Shown one piece after another: positions 36,841-54,898 of a stretch of DNA of 64,000 bases; within the stretch, counting starts at the first letter, position 1; every line of letters starts with the position of its first letter. Below the pieces are notes generated by a model. The model ran no database searches and was not told where the DNA came from. It saw only the letters and a program-made list of their open reading frames with translations. The stretch covers positions 3,720,001 through 3,784,000 of the forward strand of contig JBHGNT010000005.1 in assembly GCA_043228905.1 (NCBI GenBank), read 5' to 3'. The position numbers and the translations under genes were made by a program. Source of the DNA: Azolla caroliniana (taxonomy: Eukaryota; Polypodiophyta).

Positions 36841-38852
36841 TTACCTTTTTCGCACAACTTTGAAATGCTGGATATGGTTCTCTAACAGATCTTGTTCACT
36901 TAGACTGCCAATGTCATCTCTTCTATGGTTCTATAAGAATGATCAGAATAAGAATTGGAGAAAAAATAACTATGAGGATGCATCTAAAAAAAACAAAACT
37001 CAAAAATAGACTGAACCTCGAGAATAGCTTCATCTTCATTTGTCTCGGGTCCATTTGATGAAGTCAATGGTAATGGTTTAGGAAGAGATTTAGCCAAATG
37101 CTGTATGGTTGGCTGCCAAAACGAGTAATAAACTGACATTTAAAAGTTATAATGAAACATTAAAAAGGTTCAGTTAACTAATCATAGACCCCCTAAACCC
37201 TAAGCTCAGGGCACTTTTGTTTTTGGGAAACTATTTGTTGTGACATTAGGTATCCTTAGATGCCACTACATGCATACACCTCAAAAAATATATAGTTTAC
37301 TTGGGTTATATGCTACTTGGTGAACTACATTAGAAAACCAACTTTCCAAGGTCCCAAAATTTACCAAGAACCCGAAAAAAGTTCCACAGAAATTGCTGGT
37401 TTCACTAGGAAATTCACTACCCAAGCTCCTAAAATTTACCAAAATCCAAAGAAAGTTGTCTTGAAGAGATCATTGGTTTCAGATGCGTCATAACTTGATT
37501 ATTGCTTGGGTCTATGTGATGACAATAGCATTTTCAATTAAGTGCAAAAGATTCAAGAATATAAGGATATTCTATCATGCAATTCACCTGCTTTTTTCTC
37601 GGAATGTCATTCTTTAACCATTGTCGACATAGGGCATAGAGAGAAGTAAAATCAGAATCTGCGTCAACTTTTACCTTGAATAAGAAAAAATAATAAACTA
37701 CATCAGTTGACAATATCATAAGATTGCATTATTTAGATAAACAAATTCAAGCAGAGAGGAGATATCAAATCGTTGTTTACATTATATGGTTTGAAAAACA
37801 GATGCACCATGTATGTGACATACCCAAACAGGATTCAGTGACAATGAAAGCTCACTTAGTACTCTCAATTGAAATAATTAGCTTGTGAAAATAATCACAA
37901 TGCACATACAGAAAGGGCTCCCAAGTATTACTTTCTATAAATAAAATAAGTCATACACCAGAAGCTACTCACATGCTTAAGTAAAACTCTAGCGTTCTTC
38001 TAGCCATGTTGGTTCAAAGAATACTTTGTGTAGAAAGAACAAATGATGTCATCTTTGTCAATGCAAACTTGCAACTGCTTTGCAAGGATGAAATGTTAGC
38101 ATGTGCAGAACCAAAGAGAATTATGTTAAATAGTCTTCTGAGTCACAACTCCATACATCCATATATTTCAAATACTTTGAAAAGAAAAATACAAGACCGA
38201 TATCTTTTATCACTTACTCATCACTTAGACAATTTTTACTATTTTCTCTGTATAAACACCCAGTAAGTGATACATCACATCCTAAGGGAGATAAAAATAA
38301 TAATTTACAGCTTTCATTGCAGGATTTCATTCCCTTTCTCTTTTGTTTTGATATTTACACCTTGATTATGATATTCACGTCATTTTTGAACTAGTTTCTA
38401 ACACATGGCAGGCATACCTTCATCTTTCTGCTGATAATAGCCAACAGCTCTGCAAAATCAATTTCTCCCTTTCCATCTGCCTCTGCTTCACTCATTACTT
38501 CGTGAAATTCAGATATTTCTTCGTGATTTTTCAAGAAGCTTCTTAAAACTGCCGAAACATCTTCTATTCGGATGCTTCCTGCAGTATACATTCAAAGGAA
38601 TAGGTCAATAAAAGAGCTACGTTTTAGAAGGATCGAACAGCGTTACCCGGACTTACTCTAGCATAAAAACACGATTGTTAGCGGGGCAAAGACCTAACAA
38701 ATATTCATGAACTTGAAAGAGAAATCCAGAGTAATTTGGGAAGAACTTCATAAGAGAGATGTAGAAGAGGACTAACCTTTCCCTTCTGTGTCGACCACGG
38801 AGAATGCATCTTTAAGCTCTGAGATGAGATCTTCTGTTAACAGTTCCGCCAT
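36841..38852 (-). CDS. small EF-hand-like protein with basic tail
   Basis: Five exons in phase give 169 residues: 38852-38777, 38578-38418, 37674-37588, 37112-37017, 36930-36841. It starts MAELLTEDLISELKDAFSVV, like the first helix of calmodulin. It has two EF-hand-like loops, DTEGKGSIRIED and EADGKGEIDFAE. Loop 1 has Lys at position 5 and Asp at 12; loop 2 has Glu at position 1 and Lys at 5, so calcium binding may be weak. There is no second EF-hand pair. Instead follow SLYALCRQWLKNDIPRKKQ, a Pro/Ser linker and an end LENHIQHFKVVRKR directly before TAA. Calmodulin-like proteins and the ciliary EF-hand subunit DRC8/EFCAB2 are of similar size, but the second half does not match either that I can see. 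The stop codon overlaps what would otherwise be a GT donor (AGGTAA), so I treat this as the last exon. Confidence 0.75.
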
Positions 38853-38893
38853 AGCTTTTCTTTATTTATTTCCCTGTGAGCGGGAGTCTCTGC

Positions 38894-38897
38894 TTGT

Positions 38898-38943
<46 letters not shown>
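38894..38943. repeat. compound (TG)n(AG)n microsatellite
   Basis: About 14 TG units run straight into about 11 AG units, 40-90 bp upstream of the EF-hand gene's start codon. Confidence 0.95.
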
Positions 38944-38944
<1 letters not shown>

Positions 38945-39138
38945 GGGTGGGGTAAATTGTTTTTTTCAATATTTTCAACTTCAAAATTTTGGCTTATCTA
39001 TTTTTGCTTTTTTGATTATTCACTTTCTTTGGTAGAGAACTTCATCACATCACCTTCTCCCGTTTTCAGATGTAAATCTCCCCCGCTTTGGTCTTATAGC
39101 CCATTTTGGGCCTCTTAAAAGACAAGTTTCTACATATT

Positions 39139-39140
<2 letters not shown>

Positions 39141-39185
<45 letters not shown>
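39141..39185. repeat. (TC)n microsatellite
   Basis: About 22 uninterrupted TC units in intergenic DNA. Confidence 0.95.
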
Positions 39186-39187
<2 letters not shown>

Positions 39188-40022
39188 GGACTCTGAGTTG
39201 GGATTCTTTGGAATCCGACAACACGACCATACCAGCCAATTTCTCATATGTGATTCACTTCATTGAAAAGCCTTCTCTTTAGTTCGAACAACCCCTGAAA
39301 ACCCCACAACACCAAATCGCTATACTCAATTAAGAAATTTGGCTTTCTTAATCTAATATATGATTGCATGAATACAAACATGTGAGTCGTCTCAACTAAA
39401 CTGATCATTGTTAAGTAAAAAAAAAAACATGTTCAACTCAATTTATCACTTTGGAAATAGGTACATACTGGAAAATATCTCTAAGTGTATGCAAAGGAGA
39501 GGGATATAAGGACAAAAAAAGGTGGCCTCAAATTTGGGGTGCCCAAAGGCCCTTTTTATGTGATAGCTCTTGCCAAGTCCAAAAACCTAAAGGGCCCCTT
39601 CCACATTACAAGCCCATTAGGCGTTTGTCATTACCTCTTGATAAAGGGTAATACCCACAAATTACAATCTAACCCTTGTATGACCCATCACGGTTCATTT
39701 TACTCCTCACCATTGAAGATATGCTTTCTTGTCAATATTAGTAATTGATGATAACTTGGGAGGCTTACATCTTACCGTTGTATCATTTGAATGAGCGTAT
39801 GGATAGTTGGTAACTAGGACATGATTAAATAGTAGATATTGTCTAGATAAGGTGCAAATATATTTAGTTTCATGAATATGCATAATGGGAATTGGGCATA
39901 ATACTAGGTTTAATTTTGAAGGTCAATGTCTAACAAGAAAACCATGTCATTTGGGTTCCAAAAATGGTTAAAAAAAGTACATTATCTCTAGACAAGTCAT
40001 TATAATAGGGAGAAGGGTCCAT

Positions 40023-40190
40023 CTAAGAATATGTATGGTCCTCCAACAACAAACAAATGTAGGTGAACGACTTCGCATTCATCCCAACTCTACATGATAG
40101 GGGAAAGTGTCAACCTAAGAATACACTTGATCCTCCAACAACAAACAACTTTGGGTGGACAACGTTGCGTTCGCTCCATGCGTTTGTCAA
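40023..40190. repeat. two degenerate copies, 92-bp period
   Basis: Segments starting CTAAGAATA at 40023 and 40115 share the block TCCTCCAACAACAAACAA and similar flanks. They look like an old tandem duplication. Confidence 0.6.
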
Positions 40191-41477
40191 TATATGGCCA
40201 ATGAAGTTCAACAATTTCTGTGGGTTTTGCAAAGCCTAAACACACTCATCAAAAGGTGTTACCATATACCCAAGTTTGGGGGCAATAATGACACATTCAT
40301 CTTAACCACTCATTATTGAAATATTAAAAACAAATAGCACAAATTCAATCCCTCTTTCATGCACATGATTATGTTGCAATCAAACCTTGGCTATAAAACT
40401 GAGTCAGAACATGTGTATTTTCAATCAATATTAAAAAAGAAGAAGAATACCTCTTAATACGTGTGTATTTACACATGAATATTAAGAAAATGACAAGACC
40501 TCAAGAATTTGTGGTGTTTCTTAAAACAATCTAAGGTATCATGCATACTAGAAGGTGCGATGATCAGAATAAAATCTTTAAGTAAGTGATTGAGTCACAG
40601 TTACAATGTCAACATTGAATTTAAGGGCAACTTAAAGTTTTTTAAAATGGCACTTTAGGAGAATAAAGTAAAAAAGTAGGCATCAACAACAAATTGTTGA
40701 AATGCCTTCACGATGTAATACACGTTTACATGATCATCGTGTCGTATTATTTATTTAGACTTTTGAGTATATACCTCGTTTCTTGGGGGCTCAAGTGGAG
40801 TTAGAGTTGGGGCGGGAGCATGGAATACAAAGCCGAACCCGAGAAGGGAACGAATGAATCATGATGCCTCCTGAAGCATGTTAACCAGCAAGGCATTACG
40901 TGCATGCCACGACATGATGGAGGCACTACAATTATTCTTCCCAACAAAAACAAAAAAGGGGGAAAAGAAGAAGAAGAAGCAGCAGCAAGAAAACGTGCGG
41001 CTAATATTATTGCCATCGCGGAGGTATTACGCGCTTTAAAATCATTGCATGCTATTATTACGGAGGTACGAGAACGACCGAGTTCCGGGGTATTCAGTTG
41101 CAAAGTGGGCGGGCGGGCGCATCAATGGGTAGTCGGGGCGGGGGTTTGGGAGGTAGCGGACATTGGAAGGGGTTTTTTTTTGGGGTGTGGGTGTGGGTGT
41201 GGGTGTGTGTGTGGGTGTGTGCATATTTCCTATTGGGCCTAAATATGTATGTATATGATACATTATTACATATACATATGTTTTTGGCTCACCGGGACAA
41301 GATTGGTAAAGGGTGGTGAGAGGAGGTAGGCATACGTATATACATATACATATACATATACATATACTGTATACATAAATGCAATCATGTATGTATATAT
41401 ACATACATATATGTGTGGTGTACATATTTCTGACTGACTATATGTATGTATACATATGTAGTTGTTTTGTAAAGAGT

Positions 41478-41487
41478 TATATAAAAC
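41478..41487 (+). promoter_or_regulatory. TATA box of proline-rich gene
   Basis: TTATATAAAA about 80 bp before the start codon, followed by a purine-rich GAAGAA leader. Position and sequence fit a plant TATA box. Confidence 0.5.
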
Positions 41488-41558
41488 AGTAAGAAGGCAA
41501 AAGGCGAGAGGAAGAAGAAGAAGAAGAAGACGGAAGAAGAGGCGTCCATCCCATCGCC

Positions 41559-42227
41559 ATGGGACTGCATATCAGAGTAGTAGCTCCCCCGCCCATCATC
41601 ATGCTCTTCTTGGCCATGGCCTGCTTGCAAGCCCACTTCCTGATCCAAGTCCCAGCTCAGCCTGCACCCTCCCCTCCTCCATCTCCATCTCCATCTCTAT
41701 CTCCATCTCCATCTCCACCTCCACCTCTACCTCTACCTCCATCTCCATCTCCATCTGCATCTTCGTCTCCATCTCCGCCCGCTGATGTTTTGACCCCCGC
41801 CCCTGCCATGGCGCCGCCCACTCCATCGCCACAGAGCGCTACCTCTCCGCCTGCCGCCTCTCCGCTAGCACCACCATCTGACAGCACCCCTGCAGTACCT
41901 CCAGCCCCAGCCTCTGGGCCGGAAACCACTCCACCTGCGCCATCGCCATCGCCATCACCACCTCCTCCACCTACACCTCCACCTCCACCTCCACCTCGAT
42001 CTCCTCCTCCTCCACCTCCTCCTCCTCCTGGCTTGCCGAACCCGTCCACCCCATCGCCTTCTTCTTCTAAATCGGGCGCTCTCTCGGGCTCCCAGAAAGC
42101 CGGCATAGCCATCGGAGTCCTCCTGGGCGTCGCCATCGTTTGCATCGTCCTCATTATCCTTAAGAAACGCCGGCATAACATGAATCGTGCGCTCTATGGC
42201 CAAGGCATGCGACGCGAATCACTATGA
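41559..42227 (+). CDS. proline-rich membrane-anchored cell-wall protein (AGP/extensin-like)
   Basis: An intronless frame of 222 residues. A hydrophobic N-terminus (about residues 8-32, IIMLFLAMACLQAHFLI) looks like a signal peptide ending near QVPAQ. The next ~145 residues are almost only Pro, Ser, Ala and Thr. They contain SPSP and APSP motifs (arabinogalactan sites), SPPPPP runs (extensin-like sites) and long poly-Pro. A single transmembrane helix at about 181-201 (AGIAIGVLLGVAIVCIVLII) is followed by KKRR and a 21-residue cytosolic tail. This is the layout of a PERK or extensin-like receptor without a kinase, or of a chimeric AGP. Likely location: plasma membrane with a glycosylated wall-facing domain. 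The codons are mostly CCx/TCx repeats, so length changes are likely between alleles. Confidence 0.82.
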   Translation: MGLHIRVVAPPPIIMLFLAMACLQAHFLIQVPAQPAPSPPPSPSPSLSPSPSPPPPLPLPPSPSPSASSSPSPPADVLTPAPAMAPPTPSPQSATSPPAASPLAPPSDSTPAVPPAPASGPETTPPAPSPSPSPPPPPTPPPPPPPRSPPPPPPPPPGLPNPSTPSPSSSKSGALSGSQKAGIAIGVLLGVAIVCIVLIILKKRRHNMNRALYGQGMRRESL

Positions 42228-44164
42228 AATTCTTCACCAGGCCACCACCACAAACCCAATCCCTGGGCCCCTTGCACAGCCTGAATCAATCCTCCTCCCC
42301 TCCAGGGTCACACTCTCACACGCTTCTTGACTGTTGTTGCTAGCCCTCCTCTCTCAACACTTGTTTCATCTCATCCGTGTTGATCAGTCTTTAGACCTCC
42401 ACATTACTAAAATTCGGGGGGTTAACTATCCTCAGGTATCAACAGTTGTTTTGGTTCACAGCTATAGAGTAGAATGCCTGCTGCTCTATGGGAATATATA
42501 TATATATTTGTCCATCATTATTACCAGTTCCCCCCCCCACCACCACCACCACCATTTTGCAGAGCATTTCATACTAGTATATGTAGTGCCTTCGTACCCT
42601 TATATAAATCACCATTACCACCCTCATAATCTCCTGTTTGATCTAGAAATCTCTCTTTCATACGCGATTGCCTTCGTGCAATGTTTTTGTAAGAACCTAG
42701 AGGTCATGCATTGCTACATACTTCAAAGGATATCTAGGTTAATCATCCTCGCTAACTCAAGTATGTATCGGATTACATGGCTATTCTATATATCAGCTCA
42801 ATTTGATCCCTAACCATTGGATGAAAAGTTGAATCCTTTCAAATGATTAATAAATGTCATTCCAAATTTCATCTATTTGTGTGGATACCCTATTTTTATT
42901 GTGAATTTTGTTCTACCTCTCCACAACTTAAAACTTGAAAAGGGTAAACTAAATACAACTAATTACGACCACAATGTAAGATTGATGATTGTTGAAACAA
43001 AACAAGTAATTGATGTGTATCATATGGGTGGTTTTTTGCCAGTATGTACTGGAGCTCACTTCCTGCCCTTGACGTGGCCTCCTCCTGGATGGTATGTTCC
43101 AACAACATTGCATTGGAACCAGGAATGGTGTTTCGCAAAGTTGACGGAGACAAACAAAACAAATATTTGCAAACTACTGCAGATAACAATAGTTTTAAAC
43201 GATTACGATAATCAACATGCATTCAGAAGAGAAGACGTACTAAATTTGACATCACATATATAATCTTTCATGAAAGCCTATTGAAACTGAAAAGAGATTA
43301 TCCCACAATTTAAACTGAGAACTGCACCAAAACTTGAAATGTACAAAAACCTATTGCATTTCTCAAAACAAAGATCAGATTACATCAACATCTAAACTTA
43401 ACATGAATGGGGTTTATAATTGTTCTGTTCTCATGACATGAAATGGATGTAAGGTTTAAATGAAATCCTTTAAAATTATGCAAGATTATCATGCATGATA
43501 TGCATGATCACAAAAACAAGCAATTACATTGGTAGAGTATAGATTCAAAAATACAAAATGTGGTGTCATCATTTGGAGACCACAGCAGTGGTAAAAATAG
43601 GTTCCTGTCTTAATCTACAGACAACCCCCAGAGGCAAATATTTTGATGAAAAGTCGCAAAATATTCCATTTTTTCCATTTGTTCATCAATGATTATTATT
43701 AGCTATTCTCTTGAATACGTCAAATAATCGAATATCATATCGAGCATACCTTGAAAGTTTGACATGTTTTTTAACTATTTGCATCGGTAAAAACCTGAAC
43801 TTCCCAAATGCAATCTCACAACTGAACTGAATATTGGGCTTTCCAAGTACATTCATCATCAATCTCTGATAGACCATCAATTCGCAGCCCCACTTCTATA
43901 GGATACATTATAGAATGATATATCTGTTTGCTAAGGACACAGTTGCCGCAGCTATTGTGAGAGATAATCACGTAAGTGTTGATAATGAAATTGAAGCCCT
44001 CAACAAATAAATAAATAGCCCATTATCTTCATAGCCAAGCATGACAAACTCGTTTCACACAATTTAAGTTGCACCCATATACACTCTATCTCAATCCCCA
44101 CCCAACCATACATTTAGCTACAAGTAATTCCAGAGTGTGAACAAAACGCCCCACAAGAACTTTC
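42228..44164. other. intergenic, no gene recognised
   Basis: Includes the 3' UTR of the proline-rich gene, a C(9) run with CAC repeats (42530-42553) and AT-rich DNA. A 128-codon frame at 42877-43263 has no recognisable family. Confidence 0.5.
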
Positions 44165-49899
<5,735 letters not shown>

Positions 49900-50178
49900 C
49901 TCTCTTGAAAAAAGAAAGAAGAATTAGGCGTGAGGATTGTGGTAAGATCGATGCCTAAAAGGAGAGATCGCTGCGTTTATCCTTTTGGTGGTCGGTATGG
50001 CGAAGTTAAGCGTTGGTAGACAAATGCAGAGAAAGAGAGAGATTTGGGGTTAGGGATTCTGCTCCCTCATCAAGGTTTCCATGACTGCATTTAAAATGCA
50101 ATGAGGGGGGATGATGCAGGGTAAGAAGACGTTAATATATCTGTCTTTCTTTCTTTCTTTCTTTCTCTCCCTCCCCCT

Positions 50179-50191
50179 CCCCCCCCCCCCC
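50179..50191. repeat. homopolymer C(13)
   Basis: Thirteen C residues at the end of a TC-rich tract upstream of the BSK gene. Confidence 0.9.
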
Positions 50192-50561
50192 TCCTTTGAT
50201 GGAGAAGCAGCGTGTAAGGCTTACTCTCTCCGAATCTCTCTCTTTCTCAGAAACAGGGCATATATGCCTAACTGGGTCTATCTCTATCTCTATCTCTCTC
50301 TTTCTCTCTCTGTCTCAGAAACAGGGCAGGGTATACATAAACCGGCTCTCTCTCTCTCGGGATAAACAGAGTATGAGGGTTCTACTATCCGCTGCTGCTT
50401 CTTCTTCTTCTTCTTCTTCTTCGTCTCCTTCTTCTGTGCACTTAGTCTGAGTGGATCTTTCTCTCTCTTCTCTCTTCTCTCTCTCTCTTCTCTCTCTCTC
50501 TTCTCTCTCTGCTTCTCTGTCTGATTTTGACTGTTGGTGTTGGGGGGGCTCGCACGTGTAA

Positions 50562-50577
50562 CCCCCCCCCCCCCCCC
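50562..50577. repeat. homopolymer C(16)
   Basis: Sixteen C residues between TC-rich and TTC-repeat tracts. Confidence 0.9.
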
Positions 50578-50832
50578 TGCTCCCCCTTTTACTCTTCTTC
50601 TTCTTCTTCTTCTTCTTCTTCCAAACTTTTTTGACCTTCATATCATATCCATACGTATGTATGTGTATATACATAATATGTACATACATACCCCCACGTG
50701 ACCCCATTCTCTTTCCTTCTCCTCCTTTCTAGCCCTTGTTCCTATAGGCTATGCTCTTCTCTCTTCTTTCTCTCTCCTTTCCATAATCTGCTTTCTCCTC
50801 CTTCCTCCCTTCACTCCCAGCTCCACACCTCC

Positions 50833-50930
50833 GTGTCCTTCGGGCATCCACTCCTTCGTGTCCATTACACGTCGACTCCTTTGTGTCCTTCGGGCATCCA
50901 CTCCTTCGTGTCCATTACACGTCGACTCCT
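50833..50930. repeat. tandem repeat, 50-bp unit, two copies
   Basis: 50833-50880 is repeated exactly at 50883-50930. Within the unit, the word CCACTCCTTCGTG and shorter relatives recur, so the array grew from a smaller unit of about 24-26 bp. It is richer in G and C than its surroundings. Confidence 0.85.
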
Positions 50931-51963
50931 TCGTGCTTGCCACGCATCCACTCCGTCATGTCTGTTGCTGTTGCGCATCGAATATCATTGCCGTTGTCTC
51001 CCCACCGTTCCTCCATTCGATCCACGTCCCTTCGAACCCCATCATGTCATTTTTGCGTGTGCATTGCCTCCTCCAAACGGTTCCCGTAACACCTCCGTCA
51101 GAGTACTCCTTCCCCAACTTCTGATGGTCAAATTTTAAGGTGTTCTTCAATTCGATCGCGATTTCCCCAATGTCCAAAATGGTTGTGTAACGTCCAGATT
51201 GAGAACTCGAGTCCTCCTTGGTTGTGTTCAGAAGGCTTGTTTCCAACCCAAGTGAATAATTTCAACCTAATGATTATTATGTAAATGATGAATTGAGTAC
51301 TTGAGTTTTGGTGGTTATTTAATAAATGGTTTTGCTTATGATCGAATGCTCCGAGTTCTAATGGGTGTGTACTTCATTCAAGGTTGCTTCTAACTAGCTA
51401 AGCACCATCATAGAATTTTAGAAGAATGGTGTTGGAACCAAACAATATGTCACATAAAAATCAAGGTTGGATACTTGTATTCCCAAGCTCATTGAGTGAA
51501 TGATTGAGTAATTAGACCAGGTTGACCTGGGACACATTTAGTGGAAGCTAAAAATGTAAGACGAATGGTTGTTTGGTTGAGCTTTAAAGGGGATTGTTTC
51601 ATATTTAGTATTTGCCTAGAAGTTAATGCATGTGAAGCATAGAGCCCATGGACACCAACGAACAAATGTTTATTCGAGATTTCAACGAAGTGATTGCATA
51701 AATATGTTCAAATTCAAATTCACTACCTCAAAAGAAATCTATGTTGCGAAAAACATATCGTTAAACATAGAAAATGGGTTTCATACATGGGTGTGTTGAG
51801 CTTGTTAGGAAGTGACTTTGTGATCGAGTCTTGCAACAAACGATAATGAAATTGAAGTTTGGTTCAAAATAAACGTCTTGATACAAATCCATATATTTGG
51901 CACAATTGTTGGATGTGGAAAATGTGAACTAGATGGATGTTTACCCAATTTGTTGAGACTAGA

Positions 51964-51966
<3 letters not shown>

Positions 51967-52005
<39 letters not shown>
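51967..52005. repeat. (GT)n microsatellite
   Basis: About 19 uninterrupted GT units. Confidence 0.95.
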
Positions 52006-52007
<2 letters not shown>

Positions 52008-52582
52008 CGTGTATTATCACACATACAAGAAACAAACACACAATAGGCGCGGTTTTTGCTGCCTATTGCAATTATGCCATGTGCAAGGCACAATCAAGTG
52101 GGAGAAAGTATGTTGGTTATCATGCCAAGTCCGAGTTGACAAGTACGAACATGAAGAGGAGGGGATGACGTTGGTGATAAAGGCACAAGAGATCTTGTTT
52201 TCCACCATCGACAATATCCACTCAACATACTCATATATGCCAAAGCTAAAGTTGTGTTAGAATTGGTCAGCCCAATAACTCTTTAGATTATCTGGAAACA
52301 ATTGTGTAGATGGGTCTTTTACAATGAAACCATGCATCAAGCACTGTTATTGCAGGTGCCAAGAGATATGGTGTGAAGTTGTAGCCACTCTAAAGAGCCA
52401 ATACGATGGCTTCATAGGCGGATCCGATGGACTTGAAAGACAACGATTAGGCTTCATTCAACAATGGTCATCATGTCCCTTTCTTGAGTTAGTAGGCCTT
52501 CACATAAGATGGAACTATCAATCCCTACCGGGATTTGTATATAACATTCTCATCTATAAATTTTTATAGCTAATGAAATGAG

Positions 52583-52610
52583 TTTTTTTTTTGGGGGGGG
52601 GGGGGGGGGG
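52583..52610. repeat. T(10)G(18) homopolymer pair
   Basis: Ten T residues run directly into eighteen G residues. Confidence 0.95.
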
Positions 52611-54554
52611 AACTAAGTACGACTTAAACCCAATAGACCAACACATTTGCAACTAAATTCTTGGATGTTAATATGTTTGAGTAATCACTTTGCTTTCCAA
52701 TTTTTTACATGGGCAATCACCAAATCACTTTTATTTTCCGCCATGCATCCACTATTAATATCATGAGTTCTATTTGTCTAATCTTGGTGTATTGTGAGAT
52801 ATCGTGAAATCATTCATTGCATTCTGGATTCTCACATCTTCTTCTATTGGCCACCCCTACTCCTTGTCAAAATAAACTAAAAAATTGTATAACATAGGAA
52901 TCATTTGATAGTCATGCATAAACTCTCACTTTGTTTATAAGGGAATCATTCTTCTATTGAGAGGTTTACAATTTTGGAAAAATAGTTGTAAATGGTTGTT
53001 ATAGAATGGGATTTCTACAATCTCTCAACTCTTTTGTTCCTCTCAATAGATATTGTCCTCAATTGCACCAAGGGAACTACCCCTCTCATGCACACACACA
53101 TCTTGACAACATTAGGGAGCATTTGAGGAAGTTCAAATCTTTTATATCAAGTCCAAGCAAGAGACTTTCTCTTTGACATGTATGTGTTAGAGAGAGAGGG
53201 TGAGAGAACACAAGTATATTGTAATAAGATGTGGCCCTGAGTAGAAATTACTCGAGTACAGATGAATAAAGTGATCAAGAACAAGTTGAACGAAGTTATC
53301 CAAACACTTTAGACATTAGACATTTTGAGAGGTTTGATTTACCCTCATTGCCCATTTCTTACTAGCATATCTTGCAAACACGAAAGAGCAAAATGGTTCC
53401 CAACCAACAACATGTGTACTAAATATGAGAGTCATCACATGGAAAACCCAAAGAGGAATATTGTACTTCAACTACTATCATTATAAGAGGACAAAGTCAC
53501 ATGCATTCCTAAACATTCATTATTTATCAATAAGTTTCATCACCATTGCAAGTGATCAAACAATGTTTTTGGTAATATAACAAGAGTGTCATTTATCATA
53601 TTATAGTAACCACACTCCCACTTAATGGTAGCATCACAAGCTTACAATTGCTTTAAAGTATAAGAATATTCCTTTTGAACAATTCGCTTGCAAATCTCAT
53701 TGTGAATTCCTTGAATGACCACTAAACTTGTCCCTTTTGCGGGGACAAGAATACATCGATGGTTTTATACGAATAATTGGTGCTAAAACTCTCAAATTGG
53801 AAGTTATGCATGAGAATTAGATAGATCTTCATATGGTATAAGATCCCCAACTTTTTGATATTCTTATTGTAGTACTAGAGCAAGTTAATCGACTAGGTCC
53901 ACATATTTTCTATATGAGTCACACACATGGATGCTTACATATGGAAGTGTAGAGTGTTGAAACAAGGCCTCGAAAGCTAGGGAAAGCTACGTGTGGGATA
54001 AGGCCTTGACTTTTCTATAATCTAGTTGCTTGATATGGAGTCTTCTTTCTCTCACATTTATCATATAGGGATTGACAGTGCACATCATATTACAAGATAA
54101 TTCCAAGGCTCGATTTATATCATTTGTAACCAAGATTAGTTATCATCAATAATAGTTTTCTTCTTACCATGAGCTTGGGAACACGTTCTACTACAATGCT
54201 CCATCGATCAAAGGGATGGGCTCTAACATGCATACGTGAATATAATTTGCAAGATCATAGGAGGAGATGGTTTTGCAATTTGGTGCAACTTATATCATGT
54301 TATGTTTGAAACATGAGCCACCACATCCCTCCCAGGTCTTATTGACTAACATTACAAAAAGTTACAAATAGCCACCACATCCATTGGGACATTGTGAAGC
54401 AAGTACAATGCATCATCCCATTCGAAACCATCTCATTATTTTTTGAATGCATATGCTCAACATTTGTTTTATCTTTTGAAAATTTATAGAAGCTTCAAAT
54501 GAAATTCTAGGATGTTAACTTGAAAAGTTTTTTCAAGCCTTAAGAATGTGATCA

Positions 54555-54898
54555 ACAACCTTTTCCATATCCATGATGTCATGGGAAGTGATCTAGACTG
54601 AAGAAGTATGGATGTGCATGGTATTTGTATGTTGGATGGAAAAAACTTCTTAGGAAAATGCTTTTGGGCATTTTCAAACTCTCTCCAAATGGTGTTAGAT
54701 ATGTTACCAACCATTCTTTAACCCTTGTAGACCTTTTATGTATCCATGATGTTATTGGAAGTGTTCTAGTTTGAAGAAGTATGGATGTGCATGGTATTTG
54801 TATATTGGATGGAAGAAAGATGTTAGGGAAATGCTTTTGAGCATTTTCAAACTCTTTCCAAGTGCACTTCGATATATTGCCAACCATACTTCAACCCT
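54555..54898 (-). repeat. tandem duplication, 173-bp unit
   Basis: Two adjacent copies with a period of 173 bp, roughly 80-85% alike by eye. On the - strand both copies read as similar peptides (MVGNISK..W.EFENAQKHFP, then PSNIQIPCTSILLQ), so the frame has stayed mostly open in both. I do not recognise the peptide. Confidence 0.75.

Larger units (their letters stand above)
38853..41558. other. intergenic, microsatellite-rich, no gene recognised
   Basis: Contains a compound (TG)n(AG)n at 38894-38943 in the 5' region of the EF-hand gene, (TC)n at 39141-39185, a degenerate 92-bp tandem repeat (about 40023 and 40115), TATG/CATA repeats at 41220-41460 and the promoter of the proline-rich gene. 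A small open frame at 40904-41242 is low-complexity. Confidence 0.5.

Noticed and set aside
29582-38852. Coiled-coil and EF-hand genes as one long - strand gene
   Set aside because: The EF-hand frame ends cleanly in TAA at 36841-36843, the coiled-coil gene has its own Met with a stop upstream, and LINE debris separates them.
41657-42181. 174-codon Gly/Asp-rich - strand frame
   Set aside because: Exact antisense of the Pro-rich gene; Gly codons mirror Pro codons.
42877-43263. 128-codon + strand open frame
   Set aside because: No recognisable domain and an equally long antisense frame; lies in AT-rich intergenic DNA.
50315-50707. 130-codon Glu/Arg-rich - strand frame
   Set aside because: Translation of TC and TTC microsatellites; low complexity.
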